Shown here in pieces: positions 33,776 through 44,420 of a stretch of 64,000 nt of DNA. A program made the translations under genes and the position numbers. Position 1 is the first letter of the stretch, and every line of letters begins with the position of its first letter. Source of the DNA: Mauremys mutica. Its lineage: Eukaryota > Chordata > Testudines > Geoemydidae. The notes beneath the pieces were generated by a model that worked only from the letters and a program-made list of their open reading frames with translations, was not told the origin of the DNA and searched no databases. Where the stretch lies: positions 13,847,225 through 13,911,224 of the forward strand of contig NC_059073.1 in assembly GCF_020497125.1 (NCBI RefSeq), in the 5' to 3' direction.

Positions 33776-33950
33776 TACGTCTAGACTGTGATAAAAGACC
33801 CACGGCACAGGTGCAGCTGGCCCAAGTCAGCTGGCTTGGGCTGTGGGACTGTAAAAGCGCAGTGCAGACAGTCAGGCTCAGGCTGGAGAGTTCCTGCGTG
33901 AGCCTGAATGTCTACACTACAATTTTTAGCCCTACAGCTCACACTCCTTA
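33776..33950. mobile_element. MITE fragment with TCTACACTACAAT end
   Basis: The left ACGTCTAGACTGTGATAAAA and the internal AGCTGGCCCAAGTCAGCTGG and GAATGTCTACACTACAAT blocks belong to a turtle MITE family whose ends read GTCTACACTGCAAT. The copy is truncated on one side. Confidence 0.5.
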
Positions 33951-34912
33951 GGAAGTAGACAAAGGAAAAACCTATGAGTAAGAGAAAAACAGCTAGAAGG
34001 AGGGACAGGAAGATTGGTAGGGACAGCTGTACAATTTTAGCAGGGGTAGTAAAGTTTTAATGTCTCCCATGAATTAACAGGCTGGTGTAACTTTCAAATG
34101 TCTTAGACCTTCAAGGTCCCAAGTGAACTTACAGGAGGAAAGGGAAGGCAAAAGCCAGTGGAGAAGAGAACAAAGGAAAAAGAAGGAAGTGGAGTACAAG
34201 GACTACTCCTGTGCTTCCCCCTCTCTTCTTATGGTTCCTTTTCCGAGTCACGAACCCTCCATTTTACGCTGTAAAATAAGTGCCACTTACAGGCTTTTGA
34301 GATTTGCTTAGTTTTCTGCTGCTTAAACCTTTGGGGACAGCTAGAGACCACAATGCCAACATAACAGAGGCAGCCACATTTCACTGATGTGTCAAGCAAT
34401 TCCTATATGCCTAGCTTGGAACCCTTGAGGAGGAAAGGTGTGAAGGGCTTTTTTAATTTGAATAATGTGCCTTGCCTTTTAGACCATCATGGTTATACAA
34501 CCTTGTCACTGGTAAGGGCAAAAGTTAAAAGATAAAACATTTCTTTTTGCAACTTTATGCATTTAGCAGGCAGAAATATATACAATGAATGCAGTGTTTG
34601 TTTGGCAGTAACTATAACTTCAGTCCAAGCCTCCTATTTTAATTATCTTTCTAAATGTACTGGAGAAATACTGCAGCATATGCTGTGTGGTCTGTGTTAA
34701 TGTTTCAGTCATTAAGCTTGTTAATGAATAAAGCTCTGTCCTCTATCAGCAGCAGTTAAGGATGTGAATGGGAATATGTGCACCTTCCCTGAGAATATTG
34801 TGGACATTGCATGCACGCACAGAATCACGCAAGTTTGTTTCATACTCTTTGGGGAGGTGCATTAGGTAGTAGTCAGACTGGGTTATCCATGAACACGTCT
34901 CTTGTTGTCATG
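33951..34912. other. Unassigned DNA
   Basis: No gene or repeat family was recognised in about 960 bp. Confidence 0.4.
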
Positions 34913-35095
34913 GAGAGGGGTAGCTCAGTAGTTTGAGCATTGGCCTGCTAAACCCAGGGTTGCGAGTTTAATCCTTGAGGGGGCCACTTAGGGGTCTGGG
35001 GCAAAATCAGTACTTGGTCCTGCTACTGAAGGCAGGGGGCTGGACTCAATGACCTTTCAGGGTCCCTTCCAGTTCTATGAGATAAGCATATCTCC
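34913..35095 (+). mobile_element. tRNA-derived SINE with CR1-like tail
   Basis: The head carries a polymerase III A box (TAGCTCAGTAGTTTGAG, 34921-34937) and a B-box-like GAGTTTAATCC (34964-34974). A non-tRNA body follows, and the tail is CAGGGTCCCTTCCAGTTCTA TGA, similar to CR1/L3 3' ends. It is therefore likely mobilised by the CR1 machinery. It fits the cryptodire SINE type, named by recall. No cellular tRNA is encoded. Confidence 0.8.
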
Positions 35096-35587
35096 ATATA
35101 TTATTTTATTATGAGGCTAACGTGCTAAAATATGAAATATGTTGCTAGTCCTCATGCCATCCCATTTCTTAGAGACACTATAAATTTAAAATAGGAGCAC
35201 AAATTTAAACAAAACCGTTAACATGTTAGATTATTAAAATTACCACTAGTTAATAATTATACCTGATTGAGACTGTACAATAAAGTCCTTACCCAGAGGA
35301 GAATGCAGTCTAAACATTGAAGTTGAAAACATTAAATGCTTTTTTTAACATAAGATGATTTTCACTATTTATACTCTCTTTAATTTTTGCATTTTTCTCA
35401 GTTTTGGACAACAGAAAAACAATGTTTTTATTCAATTTATTTGCCTGTTTTTATTCAGTTTTTAGGGAATTATATTTTAAATTCTTTTGTTTGGGCTGCT
35501 GCATAGAATCTTTATAAGATAGAAATAGAAATAGCTACTCAGTCATCCAGTATATCTCCCTCTCGGTGCAGGATTGTTCTCTGTGGC

Positions 35588-36455
35588 TGTATCTACACTG
35601 CATTGTAAACCCATGCTCAGACTCAGGTTTGAGGTCAAACCCACGTACCGTGCGCGCACACATCTTTCTGACATGGCTCAGCAAGCACTCAGGACCTTGT
35701 TCTAGGACCTACCTATGGGAGATGGGGGTCCAAGTCTGAGTCTGATTATGACTCAGGTCCAAACCCTGTCATTTTGCAGTATGGATGCAGCTCAAGTCAC
35801 AGACCCAATTCAGGAGGTCTGTGTAGGCTGGTGGCCCTAGTCACTGCCTGGGGATAGACGGACAGCCATGCACAGATTAGATTTCTGTCCCTTTCTTCAG
35901 GGATTAGTTTATTGTCTTCCCAAACAAAGCAAGAAAACTATATAAAAAGCAACACCAGTAACCAGTCTGGTTAGTGTTTTGGAGTGAGGCCTCTGGCCTC
36001 CAGTAGCTACCAGGTAGGGCCCTTTCTGACCCTAAGGTTCTCTATAAGCTCTGCTTGCCTGCCTGCAGCCTCCTGCTCTGTTTAACAGAGTATCCTCTCT
36101 CTGGGCTTCCCCCTTCTTCATGGCTACGCTCTCCTTTATATTTGAGCTGAGTGTGTGGGCCAGTGATGGAGCTGTGTCAGCTGATTCCCAGCACCTGTCT
36201 GCTGGGCTTCTCTCTGGGGTAGGGATGACTTCTCCCCGTCCCTACCTGCCCCCCACCTCCAGGCTATTAAAAGGTCAGATCGCCTGGTTACTGTCTGCAT
36301 AGTGCAGTATGTCTTCATGAGCACAACTGTGAGACCTGGGTCCTGAAATTGTAAACCCAAGTTTACAATACAGTGTGGATGCTCAAGCATGGGCCTGGAA
36401 ACATTAAATCCACAAGTTCAGGTCCTACAGATCTGGGTTTACAATGCAGTGTGTA
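35588..36455. mobile_element. Long MITE with TACACTGCATTGTAAACCCA ends, possibly carrying an insertion
   Basis: The left end (from 35588) and right end (to 36455) share CACTGCATTGTAAACCCA in inverted orientation with only outer mismatches. The middle (about 35850-36340) has a different character, with TTTATTG, pyrimidine-rich blocks and no MITE motifs. It could be a separate insertion, although I found no target duplication for it. Confidence 0.5.
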
Positions 36456-37079
36456 CGCAAACTCAATACTACTTTTTCAGTATATTTGGAAGTCCTTAGC
36501 AATCAAAATTTTATCACTTCCTTAAGTTGATTCCACAAGCTAAAATATATCATTGATGGGACCAGAAACAGCATTCTAAACTTTCCCTTTTTTACATCTC
36601 TTTTTCTCCAAGTTATATGTCCTAATAATTCCCACAACCTTGGCAACATTTAAAGGATAAAAATAGGGATTGTGAAGGAGGAAAATACATACTCACCTTG
36701 TAAGTAGTTTGAGACGTATTTGACTAGAAAATAGTTTTGGAAGGCTGAAGTGGAAAATGATAAATATTTTACTTTGAAAATAGAAAATGTTCCTCTCAAA
36801 TCTGCACATTTTCCGTAGGAGGATCTTTGCTTAATAACTGTTCCCATTTGTTTTTGGTTTTTTTAATGGACACATTTACATAACTCTAAAGTTTAGTATA
36901 AACGTATTTGTCAAAAAGCTAACCTGTGGGCTAAATTTGACTTGATATGTTCCATAAGTTAGAGGGAAGGTTTCTTTTGGGCCTTTCATGAGAGAATTAA
37001 AACTACATTAGACAAAGAATTGTGTATTTGTGGTTCTTCCAAGCCAAGTACTAAAGTGTTTTGCCAGTTCTGTGTCTAG
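36456..37079. other. Unassigned DNA
   Basis: No gene or repeat family was recognised. Confidence 0.4.
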
Positions 37080-37249
37080 AGATGAATTGTGCTATAAACC
37101 ATGTTACAAAGACATGCTATAAACCATTTTTTTCGGCCATCAGCATACCTCTCCTTAGATGCACTCCCGGGGATGAAGCATGAAACCAAGAAGCTAACAT
37201 AGGACAACAGAGCACTGTTTTACTAAGTACTTTATACCACAATTCATCT
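37080..37249. mobile_element. Unclassified MITE-like repeat, copy 1
   Basis: The ends AGATGAATTGTGCTATAAA (37080-37098) and TTTATACCACAATTCATCT (37231-37249) are inverted repeats with one mismatch in 19. The interior block TTTTTTTCGGCCATCAGCAT to CCCGGGGATGAAGCATGAAA recurs in inverted orientation at 38850-38935. I do not recognise the family. Confidence 0.6.
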
Positions 37250-37847
37250 GTGTCTGTGCTGGCTAGAGAAACAGCATTAGCATTTTGTAGCCAAGAATCA
37301 TGTTTTAAAAAACTATCGCCGTACCATTTAAATTCTAGTATGGACAGGGCCCTAACAAAAGAGATTCTGGGTATCTTAAGACATGACCCTGGTTTGTAGG
37401 TTGGGCAAGAGTCTCTTGAATGAACTGAATTTTCACTTTCTCTTATTACTTATATCGAATTATGTTGCCTTCAGTGTCTGATGTAATTAATCCATTTTTT
37501 TCTTCTTTGAGTGATGGTTCCTATCTGTATTCCACTCAAGATGTGCATGTGCTCCATGCGCTTGAGACTGGAAGATTTTTCATTAACAGTGCCTGTTGGT
37601 CAGCCCCTGAGCCCTTCACTGATCTTCAGTGTATATGACCCTCCCTCCACCTCCAGGCTCTTGTGAAAATTAGACCTTTATGGTAAATTACAGAACTATG
37701 TTAAAATTTATCTTTGGCTATCCCTTGATGCAAGGACGATGTCTGCCAAGGGGGTTCATTGGTGGGTTTTTAGATGGCTAAGGAGCCCAATTTGTGTCCT
37801 TCAGTTTTTCCCACAGAAGTGACAGATGTAATCTTGGAGGAGACATA
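37250..37847. other. Unassigned DNA, perhaps an old LINE-like repeat
   Basis: The stretch around 37700-37847 (GGCTATCCCTTGATGCAAGG, then TGGCTAAGGAGCCCAATTTG) and the stretch after the MITE at 38143-38480 read as one repeat split by that MITE. I have a vague recollection of the text as LINE-like but cannot name it. Confidence 0.3.
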
Positions 37848-38145
37848 GGCCTGGTCTACACTAGGGGGCGGGATCGATGTAACATACAAAACTTCAGCTA
37901 CGGGAAGAGCGTAGCTGAAGTTGAAGTATCTTATTTCGACGTACCTCTCGTCCTCATGGCGCGGGATCGACGGCCGCAGCTCCCCCTGTTGACTCCGCTA
38001 CCGTCGCTCACCCTGGTGGAGTTCCGGAGTCGACAGGAGTGCGTTCGGGGATCGATATATCGCATCTAGATGAGACGCGATATATCGATCTCCGATAAAC
38101 CGATCGCTACCCGCCGATCCGGTGGGTAGTGTAGACATACCCATA
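37845..38145. mobile_element. MITE with several internal hairpins
   Basis: The element spans 37848-38142, between GGCCTGGTCTACACTA and its inverted partner AGTGTAGACATACCC, with ATA on each side. Inside are two perfect hairpins: ACTTCAGCTACG (37891-37902) with CGTAGCTGAAGT (37910-37921), and GATCGATATATCGC (38050-38063) with GCGATATATCGATC (38077-38090). It is CpG-rich and non-coding. Confidence 0.8.
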
Positions 38146-38849
38146 GTTGCTGGCTGGAGTGTTGTGCCCCTTCTTTCCTCCTTTTTCACTTCTCTGTCTC
38201 ATGAACACGTCTGTTCTCCTCCAAGCGAGCTGTGGCTTGGTGTATGGTGTGGCACCACTGTGTTCGCTTATGCACCAAGTCCTCCCAGTTTATTGGGTTC
38301 ATGCCTCCCTTTTTAAGGTGTATTTTCAGTATGTCTTTGAAACGCTTTCACTGCCCTCCATGAGCCCTTCTTCCCTGACTTAACTGAGAGAAGAGAACTT
38401 GCTTTGGGAGGCAACTGTCAGGCATACATACATGGTGGCCAGCCCAATGGAGTTGGTGTTTCATGACATGTGCATTTATAACAGGAGTGGGAACAATCTC
38501 TATAGTTAAGGATGCATAAATATTTCTATTCTAAGTGCTTGACTGAAAACTTTATAACTCTCTGAGACTTTCCTGTGAGTTTGAAATTTTACAGTTCTGT
38601 TTTCTGCCTGAAGATTAAATTTTTTGAAAAGTTTGACTAAAAATTGTTCAGCTGCTTTTGGAGTATGAGAAGAGTTGGGGGGGGAAGATGTTTTCCTCAT
38701 TATAAAAACCAGTTGTTGCAACACAGTTGGTGAACATTTGTTGAGATAGGCATCCCTCCTAAATTTACAGCTGAATTAGTTCTGTAGTGATCTGCCTCGT
38801 CCCTTGAATTACACCTAAAGAATGCTATAGTCAATGTATGTATGGTGCT

Positions 38850-38935
38850 GTTAGCTTTGTATTTTCATGCTTCATCCCCTGGAGTGCGCCTAAAGTGAGC
38901 TATGGCTGAAAAAAAAGTATAGTTCTCATGTGCTG
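38850..38935. mobile_element. Unclassified MITE-like repeat, copy 2 (inverted)
   Basis: The reverse complement of this block (TTTTTTTTCAGCCATAGC, GGCGCACTCCAGGGGATG, AAGCATGAAAATAC, AAAGCTAACA) aligns with 37123-37200. Terminal repeats are not evident in this copy. Confidence 0.6.
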
Positions 38936-39187
38936 GCAAAATTATTAAATTACAACAAAGATAAGTAAAGTTATTGGGCCAAAATCAATAGATCTCTGCC
39001 AGTTTACACCAGCAAAGTATTTGGCCCATCAAACAAAAAATTTTAAGCCCTGGTCCTAAACTGCACTCATATGGACATACCTCCATTGCCTGCAGTGGGG
39101 TTCCATCTGCAGGATAGCAGCCTTACGATAAGTTTTACAAAAGTATGTAAGTAATTTAGAAGTCTAAGTCTCATTTTCAAACCTGTG

Positions 39188-39449
39188 TTAAGCCTGAGGT
39201 CTATACTAAGAAATCAGATCAGTATAACTATGTCGCTCAGGGGTGTGAAAAATCAACCCCCCTGAGCGACGCAGTTAAACTGACCTAATCCCAGTGTAGA
39301 CAGCACTAGGTGAATAGGAGAATTCTCCTGTCAACCTGGCTACTGCCTCTCAGGGAGGTGGGTACCTATTCCAGTGGAAGGATAGTGTCATCTTTGCTAC
39401 AACAGTGCATCTGTGCTGCTCTAGTGGTTTATGTGTAGACATATCCTTA
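39188..39449. mobile_element. PIF/Harbinger-like MITE with TTA target duplication
   Basis: The element spans 39191-39446 with TTA on both sides (39188-39190 and 39447-39449), the 3-bp duplication typical of PIF/Harbinger. The ends AGGTCTATACTAAG and ATGTGTAGACATATCC are weakly inverted. An internal hairpin pairs GTCGCTCAGGGGTG with CCCCCTGAGCGACG (39232-39245 and 39258-39271). Confidence 0.65.
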
Positions 39450-39509
39450 GGATCCTATGCCCCAGTAATTTTCAAAGAGATGTAGGCTCTTAAGGGCCTT
39501 TCTCTGCAA

Positions 39510-41334
39510 GGCCATTGCAGAGAAACTAAATTAAATTATTTGCATTGGTCTTCATGGCTGAGGATGTAAGGGAGATTCCCAAACCTGAGCCATTTTTAGG
39601 TGACAGATCTGAGGAACTGTCCCAGATTGAGGTATCATTAGAGGAGGGTTTGGAACAAATTGATAAATTAAACAGCAATAAGTCACCAGAACCAAAAGGA
39701 ACCCAAGAGTTCTGAAGGAACTCAAACGTGAAATTGCAGAACTACTAACTGTAGTCTGTAACCTATCATTTAAATCAGCTTCTGTACCAGATGGCTGGAG
39801 GATAGCTAATGTGATGCCAATTTTTAAAAAGGGCTCCAGAGGTGATCCTGGCAATTGTAGGCTGGGAAGCCTGACTTCAGTACCGGGCAAACTGGTTGAA
39901 ACTATAATAAAGAACAATATTGTCAGACATATAGATGAACATAATTTGTTGAGGAAGAGTCAACGTGGTTTTAATAAAGGGAAATCATGCCTCACCAATC
40001 TACTAGAATTCTTTGAGGGGGTCAACAAGTATGTGGACCGAAGGGATCCAGTGGATATAGTGTACTTAGATTTTCAGAAAGCCTTTGACAAGGTCCCTCA
40101 CCAAAGGCTCTTACACAAAGTAAGGTGCCATGGGATAAGAGGGAAGGTGCTCTTATGGATTGGTAACTGGTTAAAAGATAGGAAACAAAGGATAGGTATA
40201 AATGGTCAGTTTTCAGCATGAAGAGAGGTAAATAGTGGTGTCCCCCAGGGGTCTGTTCTGGGACCAGTCCCATTTAACATATTCATAAACGATATGGAAA
40301 AAGGGGTAAACAGTGAAGTGGCAAAATTTGCAGATGATGCAAAATTACTAAAGATAGTTAAGACCCAGGCAGACTGTGAAGAGCTACAGAAGGATCTCTC
40401 AAAACTGGGTGACTGGGCAACAAAATGACAGATGAAATTTAATGTTGATAAATGTAAAGTAATGCACATTGGAAAGCATAATCCCAACTATCCATATAAA
40501 ATGATGGGGTCTAAATTAGCTGTTACCGTTCAAGAAAGAGATCTTGGAGTCATTGTGAATAGATCTCTGAAAACATCCACTCAATGTGCAGCGGCAGTCA
40601 AAAAAGCGAACAGAATGCTGGAAATAATTAAGAAAGGGATAGATAATAGGACAGAAAATATCATGTTGCCTCTATATAAATCCATGGTATGCCCACATCT
40701 TGAATACTGTGTGCAGATGTGGTCGCCCCATCTCAAAAAAGATATATTGGAAAGGGTTCAGAAAAGGGCAACAAAAATTATTAGGGGTATGGAACGGCTT
40801 CCGTATGAGGAGTGATGGATAAGACTGAGACTTTTCAGCTTTGAAAAGAGCTGGCTAAGGGGAGATATGATTGAGGTCTATAAAATCATGACTGGCGTAG
40901 AGAAAGTAGATAAGGAAGTGTTGTTTACTACTTCTCAGAACACAAGAACTAGGGGTCACCAAATGAAATTAATAGGAAGCAGGTATAAAACAAATAAAAG
41001 GAAGTCTTTCTTCACACAGTGCACAGCCAACCTCTGGAATTCCTTGCCAGAGGATGTTGTGAAGGCCAAGACCATAACAAGGTTCAAAAAAGAACTAGAT
41101 AAATTCATGGAGGATAGGTCCATCAATGTTTATTTGCCAGGATGGGCAGGAATGGTGTCCCTAGCCTCTGTTTGCCAGATGCTGGGAATGAACGACAGGG
41201 GATAGATTACTTGATGATTACTTGTTCTGTTCATTCCCTCTGAGGCACCTGGCACTGGCCACTGTTGGAAGACAGGATACTGGATTAGTTGGACCTTTGG
41301 TCTAACCCAGTAGGGCCATTCTTATGTTCTTATG
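39510..41334 (+). mobile_element. 5'-truncated CR1 LINE
   Basis: This insertion carries the reverse transcriptase part and the 3' untranslated end, finishing CCATTCTTATGTTCTTATG at 41334, the CR1 terminal octamer-like repeat. The endonuclease domain is absent, as expected for 5' truncation. It is the least decayed LINE in the window. Confidence 0.9.
39570..41205 (+). pseudogene. CR1 ORF2 reverse transcriptase, broken
   Basis: The encoded enzyme copies CR1 RNA into DNA at the target site. Visible motifs in order: VPDGWRIANVMPIFKKGS near 39785, SLTSVPGKLVE, the first catalytic block LDFQKAFDKVPH from 40066, GVPQGSVLGP from 40237 and the catalytic FADD at 40327-40338, with the aspartate pair intact. 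The C-terminal thumb region follows and the frame ends in DRG at 41205. From 39736 to 41205 the reading frame is uninterrupted except for three TGA codons at 40219, 40426 and 40813. By comparison with the family, the first two replace tryptophan and the third an arginine. A one- or two-base loss near 39695-39705 shifts the frame upstream. There is no endonuclease, so this copy is dead. Confidence 0.85.
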
Positions 41335-41521
41335 TAAGGGCATGATTTTCAAAGGTTTTTAGCTATCTAAAGATACAAAGTAGGTGCTTCATTGAATTTT
41401 CAAAAGTGTCTAAGCAGGTTAGGTACCTAAATCCAATTATTCACAGTTAGGTGCCTAACTTGCTTAGGCACTTTTGAAAAACCAACTAGGCATCTAAATA
41501 CCTTTGAAAATCAGACCCTAA
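41335..41521. mobile_element. PIF/Harbinger-like MITE with a nested palindrome
   Basis: The element spans 41338-41518 with TAA on both sides. The 19-bp ends GGGCATGATTTTCAAAGGT and ACCTTTGAAAATCAGACCC are inverted at 17 of 19 positions. Inside, 41397-41430 and 41447-41480 are 34-bp arms matching at 31 positions around a 16-bp loop. It lies directly after the CR1 3' end. Confidence 0.85.
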
Positions 41522-42187
41522 GTAACTTTGGAAAATGTATCATAGGCTCCTTAGTCATGTAGGCACTTCTGAAAACTGTATTCTCAGTCATGTAAGACAG
41601 ACAGGGTCATTATGATAATGGAATCAGTGAAAGTATTCAAGAATGGAAACCGTAACTGCATCCTGCATACATACACCTAAACCAACAGAAAAATGTGTGA
41701 TGTATTGTATTTGAGAAATTGTAATCCATATGCACAAGGGGGCAGAGTGAAGATTTGGACTGCAAACTTAACATTGTCAGTTCCTGACTTTTGAATGCTT
41801 AACATGAAAACTGAACACATTCTGAAGATAGCTTTCTAATGGAATTTATGATCTTGAATGACAATATCTTAGGTTTATATATAGCAGCTTTCATTCAGAT
41901 GGAATTCAAAGTGCTTTACAAATTATTTGTTTAAACTACTTATATATAGTAGAAATCTTTTCATCCACCACTTTTGGTGTGAAGCATGTAAGATGTTAAA
42001 AAGAAATGACACAGAACAGTCTTGAATAGAGCATGAAAATGAGTAGAATATCCATTTGAAACTGCATGGAGAATTTATGAAGGCAGAATACAGTTATCTG
42101 AACAGTAGCAGCAAATGGGAGTTTTGGAGGATGTAATTGTGCTTAGAGATAAAGGGACTTGGTGAGCTGTGTGTTTTCAGTCTGTTG
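41522..42187. other. Mostly unassigned DNA
   Basis: No gene. TTTATATATAGCAGCTTTCA and CAAAGTGCTTTACAAATTA near 41873-41935 resemble an old MIR or L2 tail in minus orientation, too short to call. Confidence 0.35.
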
Positions 42188-42356
42188 GAGATATACCTAT
42201 CTCATAGAACTGAAAGGTCGAGTCCAGCCCTCTGCCTTCACTAGCAAGACCAAGTGCTGATTTTGCCCCAGATCCCTATGTGGCCCCCTCAAGGATTGAA
42301 CTCACAACCCTGGATTTAGCAGGCTAATGCTCAAACCACTGAGCTATCCTTCCCCC
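42188..42356 (-). mobile_element. tRNA-derived SINE with CR1-like tail
   Basis: This is the reverse complement of the 34.9-kb SINE: tail first (GAGATATACCTATCTCATAG, then AACTGAAAGGTC), body with CAAGTGCTGATTTTGCCCCA, and head with GGATTGAACTCACAACCCTG and AACCACTGAGCTATCC, the inverted B and A boxes. Confidence 0.8.
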
Positions 42357-42357
42357 A

Positions 42358-42566
42358 TCTGCTCCAGGCTAATGGGAGCTGCTGGAAGTGGCGGCCAGTA
42401 CGTCCCTCGGCCCATGCCACTTCCAGCAGCTCGCATTGGCCTGGAGCAGCGAACCGCGGCCAGTGGGAGCCGCAATCGGCCAAACCTGCGGACGTGGCAG
42501 GTAAACCGGACCGGCTCGCCAGGGGCTTTCCCTGCACAATTGGCAGAACAAGTTTGGGAACCACTG
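42358..42566. mobile_element. hAT-like MITE fragment
   Basis: GC-rich sequence ending GTTTGGGAACCACTG, the typical inner and outer end of a hAT MITE. An internal inverted pair, GGGAGCTGCTGGAAGTGGC and GCCACTTCCAGCAGCTCGC, forms a hairpin at about 42374-42437. The left end is missing. Frames of 66-82 codons inside are compositional. Confidence 0.6.
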
Positions 42567-42599
42567 CAATAAATGTTTTTGATATTTATCACATGAGGA

Positions 42600-43275
42600 A
42601 GAGAAGAACCTTCAAGTCACTCAGTAACCAAGGAGGATGTTAAACAAAATCTACTAGAGATGAATGTTTTTAAATGAGCAGGTCTTGGATAATTGTACCC
42701 AAGAAGAGTCCTAAAACAGCTGGCTGAGGAGATCGCTGGCCTGATGATGTTCAATTTTAATAAATTTTGGAATATCGGGAGAATTCCAGAAGAATGCTAA
42801 TGGTGTTGTGCCAATCTTCAGAAACGCCAGTGGGATAACGTGTGTAACTCTAAGCTTGTTAGCCTGACATCAGTCCCCGGGAAAGTAATGGAAAAGCTGT
42901 AACAGGACTCAATAAATAAAGAATGAAAATACAGGAATCCCATTAATGCCGGTCACACCATTGTTTTATGGAAAATAGGATTTATGAAACAAACCTGATT
43001 TCATTTTTTGATGAGATACAAGTTTGCTTGATAAAGATAACTGCATAGATATACTGGACTTCTGTGAAGCATTTGATTTAGCACTGCATGACAATCTTGT
43101 TACAAAGTTAGCACTACACATAACTAATAAAGCACATTTTAAATGAACTAAAAACTGGCTAACTGACAGATTTCAAAAAGCAGTTGTCAATGCAAAATCA
43201 TCAAATAGAGGTGTTTCTAGTAGAGTTTTGCAGACATCGCTACTAGGTCCAATGCTGTTGTATAGAGAAATCTGG
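42600..43275 (+). pseudogene. Decayed CR1/L3 reverse transcriptase fragment
   Basis: Traces of the RT order remain: AAGAGTCCTAAAACAGCTGG, TGCCAATCTTCAGAAACGCC, AGCCTGACATCAGTCCCCGG, TACTGGACTTCTGTGAAGC (the LDF-catalytic block) and TTTTGCAGACATCGCTACTA in place of the GVPQGS block. Many frameshifts and stops. Confidence 0.65.
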
Positions 43276-43429
43276 ATCATTTGATAAGCTTGTCTTATTG
43301 AAATAAAAAAATGTTAATGCAGCTAAATGCAAAAGTTATACTGAACAAGGAATACAGGTCAAACCTACAGAATGGGAGACTTTATCCTTGAAAGCAGAGA
43401 CTTTATCTAACTTATCTCAATATTCTTTA

Positions 43430-44420
43430 ATTTGTTCTTTCCCTCTTTTGATGTGCATTTCTTCCCCGCTTGTTGTTAACATTAATTGCATTAAGTATTC
43501 GGTCACAAGTTACCTTGTTAGTCAAGACTGAAGCAAAATTGTCATTAAACACCTGAGCCGCCTTGATGTCGTGTGTTATTAGATCTCCTTCCCTGCTAAG
43601 TAGAGGACCTACACTGTTGTTCTTTCTCTTGCTCCTATTGTGTTTATAGAAACTCTTAATTGCCTTTTATGTCCCTTAGTAGCTGTAACTCATTTTCTGC
43701 CTTAGCCTTTCTGATTTTGTCCCTACATGTTTGTGCTATTTTTTTGTATTCATCGGTATCAATTTATCCATTTTCACTTTTTGTAGGATTCCTTTTTGAT
43801 GTTCAGGTTGAGCCATATTGGCCTCTTATAGTCTTCCTATCCTTCCTTCATATCAAGGTAGTTTGCAGGTGTGTCTTTAATATTGTCTCCTTGAGAAACT
43901 GCCAACTCTCCTGAATTCCTTTTTCCCTTAGATTTTCTTCCTGTGGGACCTTACCTACCAGTTCACTGAGTTTGTTAAAGTCTTTTTTTTTTTAATTCCA
44001 TAGTCCTTGTTCTGCTGCTTTTACTCTATCCTTTCCTTGGAATCATGAACTCTATCATTTCATGATCCCTTTCATCCAGATTCCCTTTCAACATTCAGAT
44101 TCGCAACCATTTCCTTACTGTTAGTCCTAACATGGCTGCTCACTTCCTCCACCTTCTGAAACAAAAAGTTGTTTCCAGTACTTTCTAAAAAATTATTGGA
44201 CATTTTGTGTTTTGACATAGAATTTTCTAACAGATCTGGGTAGTTCAAGTACCCCATTATTACCGGGTCTTGTATTTTGTATAGTTCTGTTACTTGTTCT
44301 AGAAATAGCTCATCTACCTTCTCCTCCTGATTTGGTAGTCTACAGTAGACCACTACCATGACATTACTCCTGTTTTTCCCCTTTATCTTCACTCAGACTT
44401 TCAGCTGGTCTGCCTTGCTC
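43430..44420 (-). pseudogene. Decayed CR1/L3 endonuclease domain and linker
   Basis: The minus-strand frame 44392-44072 contains VYCRLPNQEEKVDELFLEQV, then VIMGYLNYPDLLE and FLESTGNNFLFQKVEEVSS, matching in order the CR1 apurinic endonuclease pattern (YRPPNQ...; MGDFNHPD...; NFLTQ). The aspartate-asparagine of the GDFN core reads GYLN here, so the active site is damaged. The sequence continues on the minus strand into the linker before the RT domain, down to about 43430. Confidence 0.7.

Noticed and set aside
34913..34990. tRNA gene
   Set aside because: Polymerase III boxes are present, but the segment continues into a SINE body and a CR1-like tail, and a second copy occurs inverted at 42.2-42.4 kb. 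It is a SINE head.
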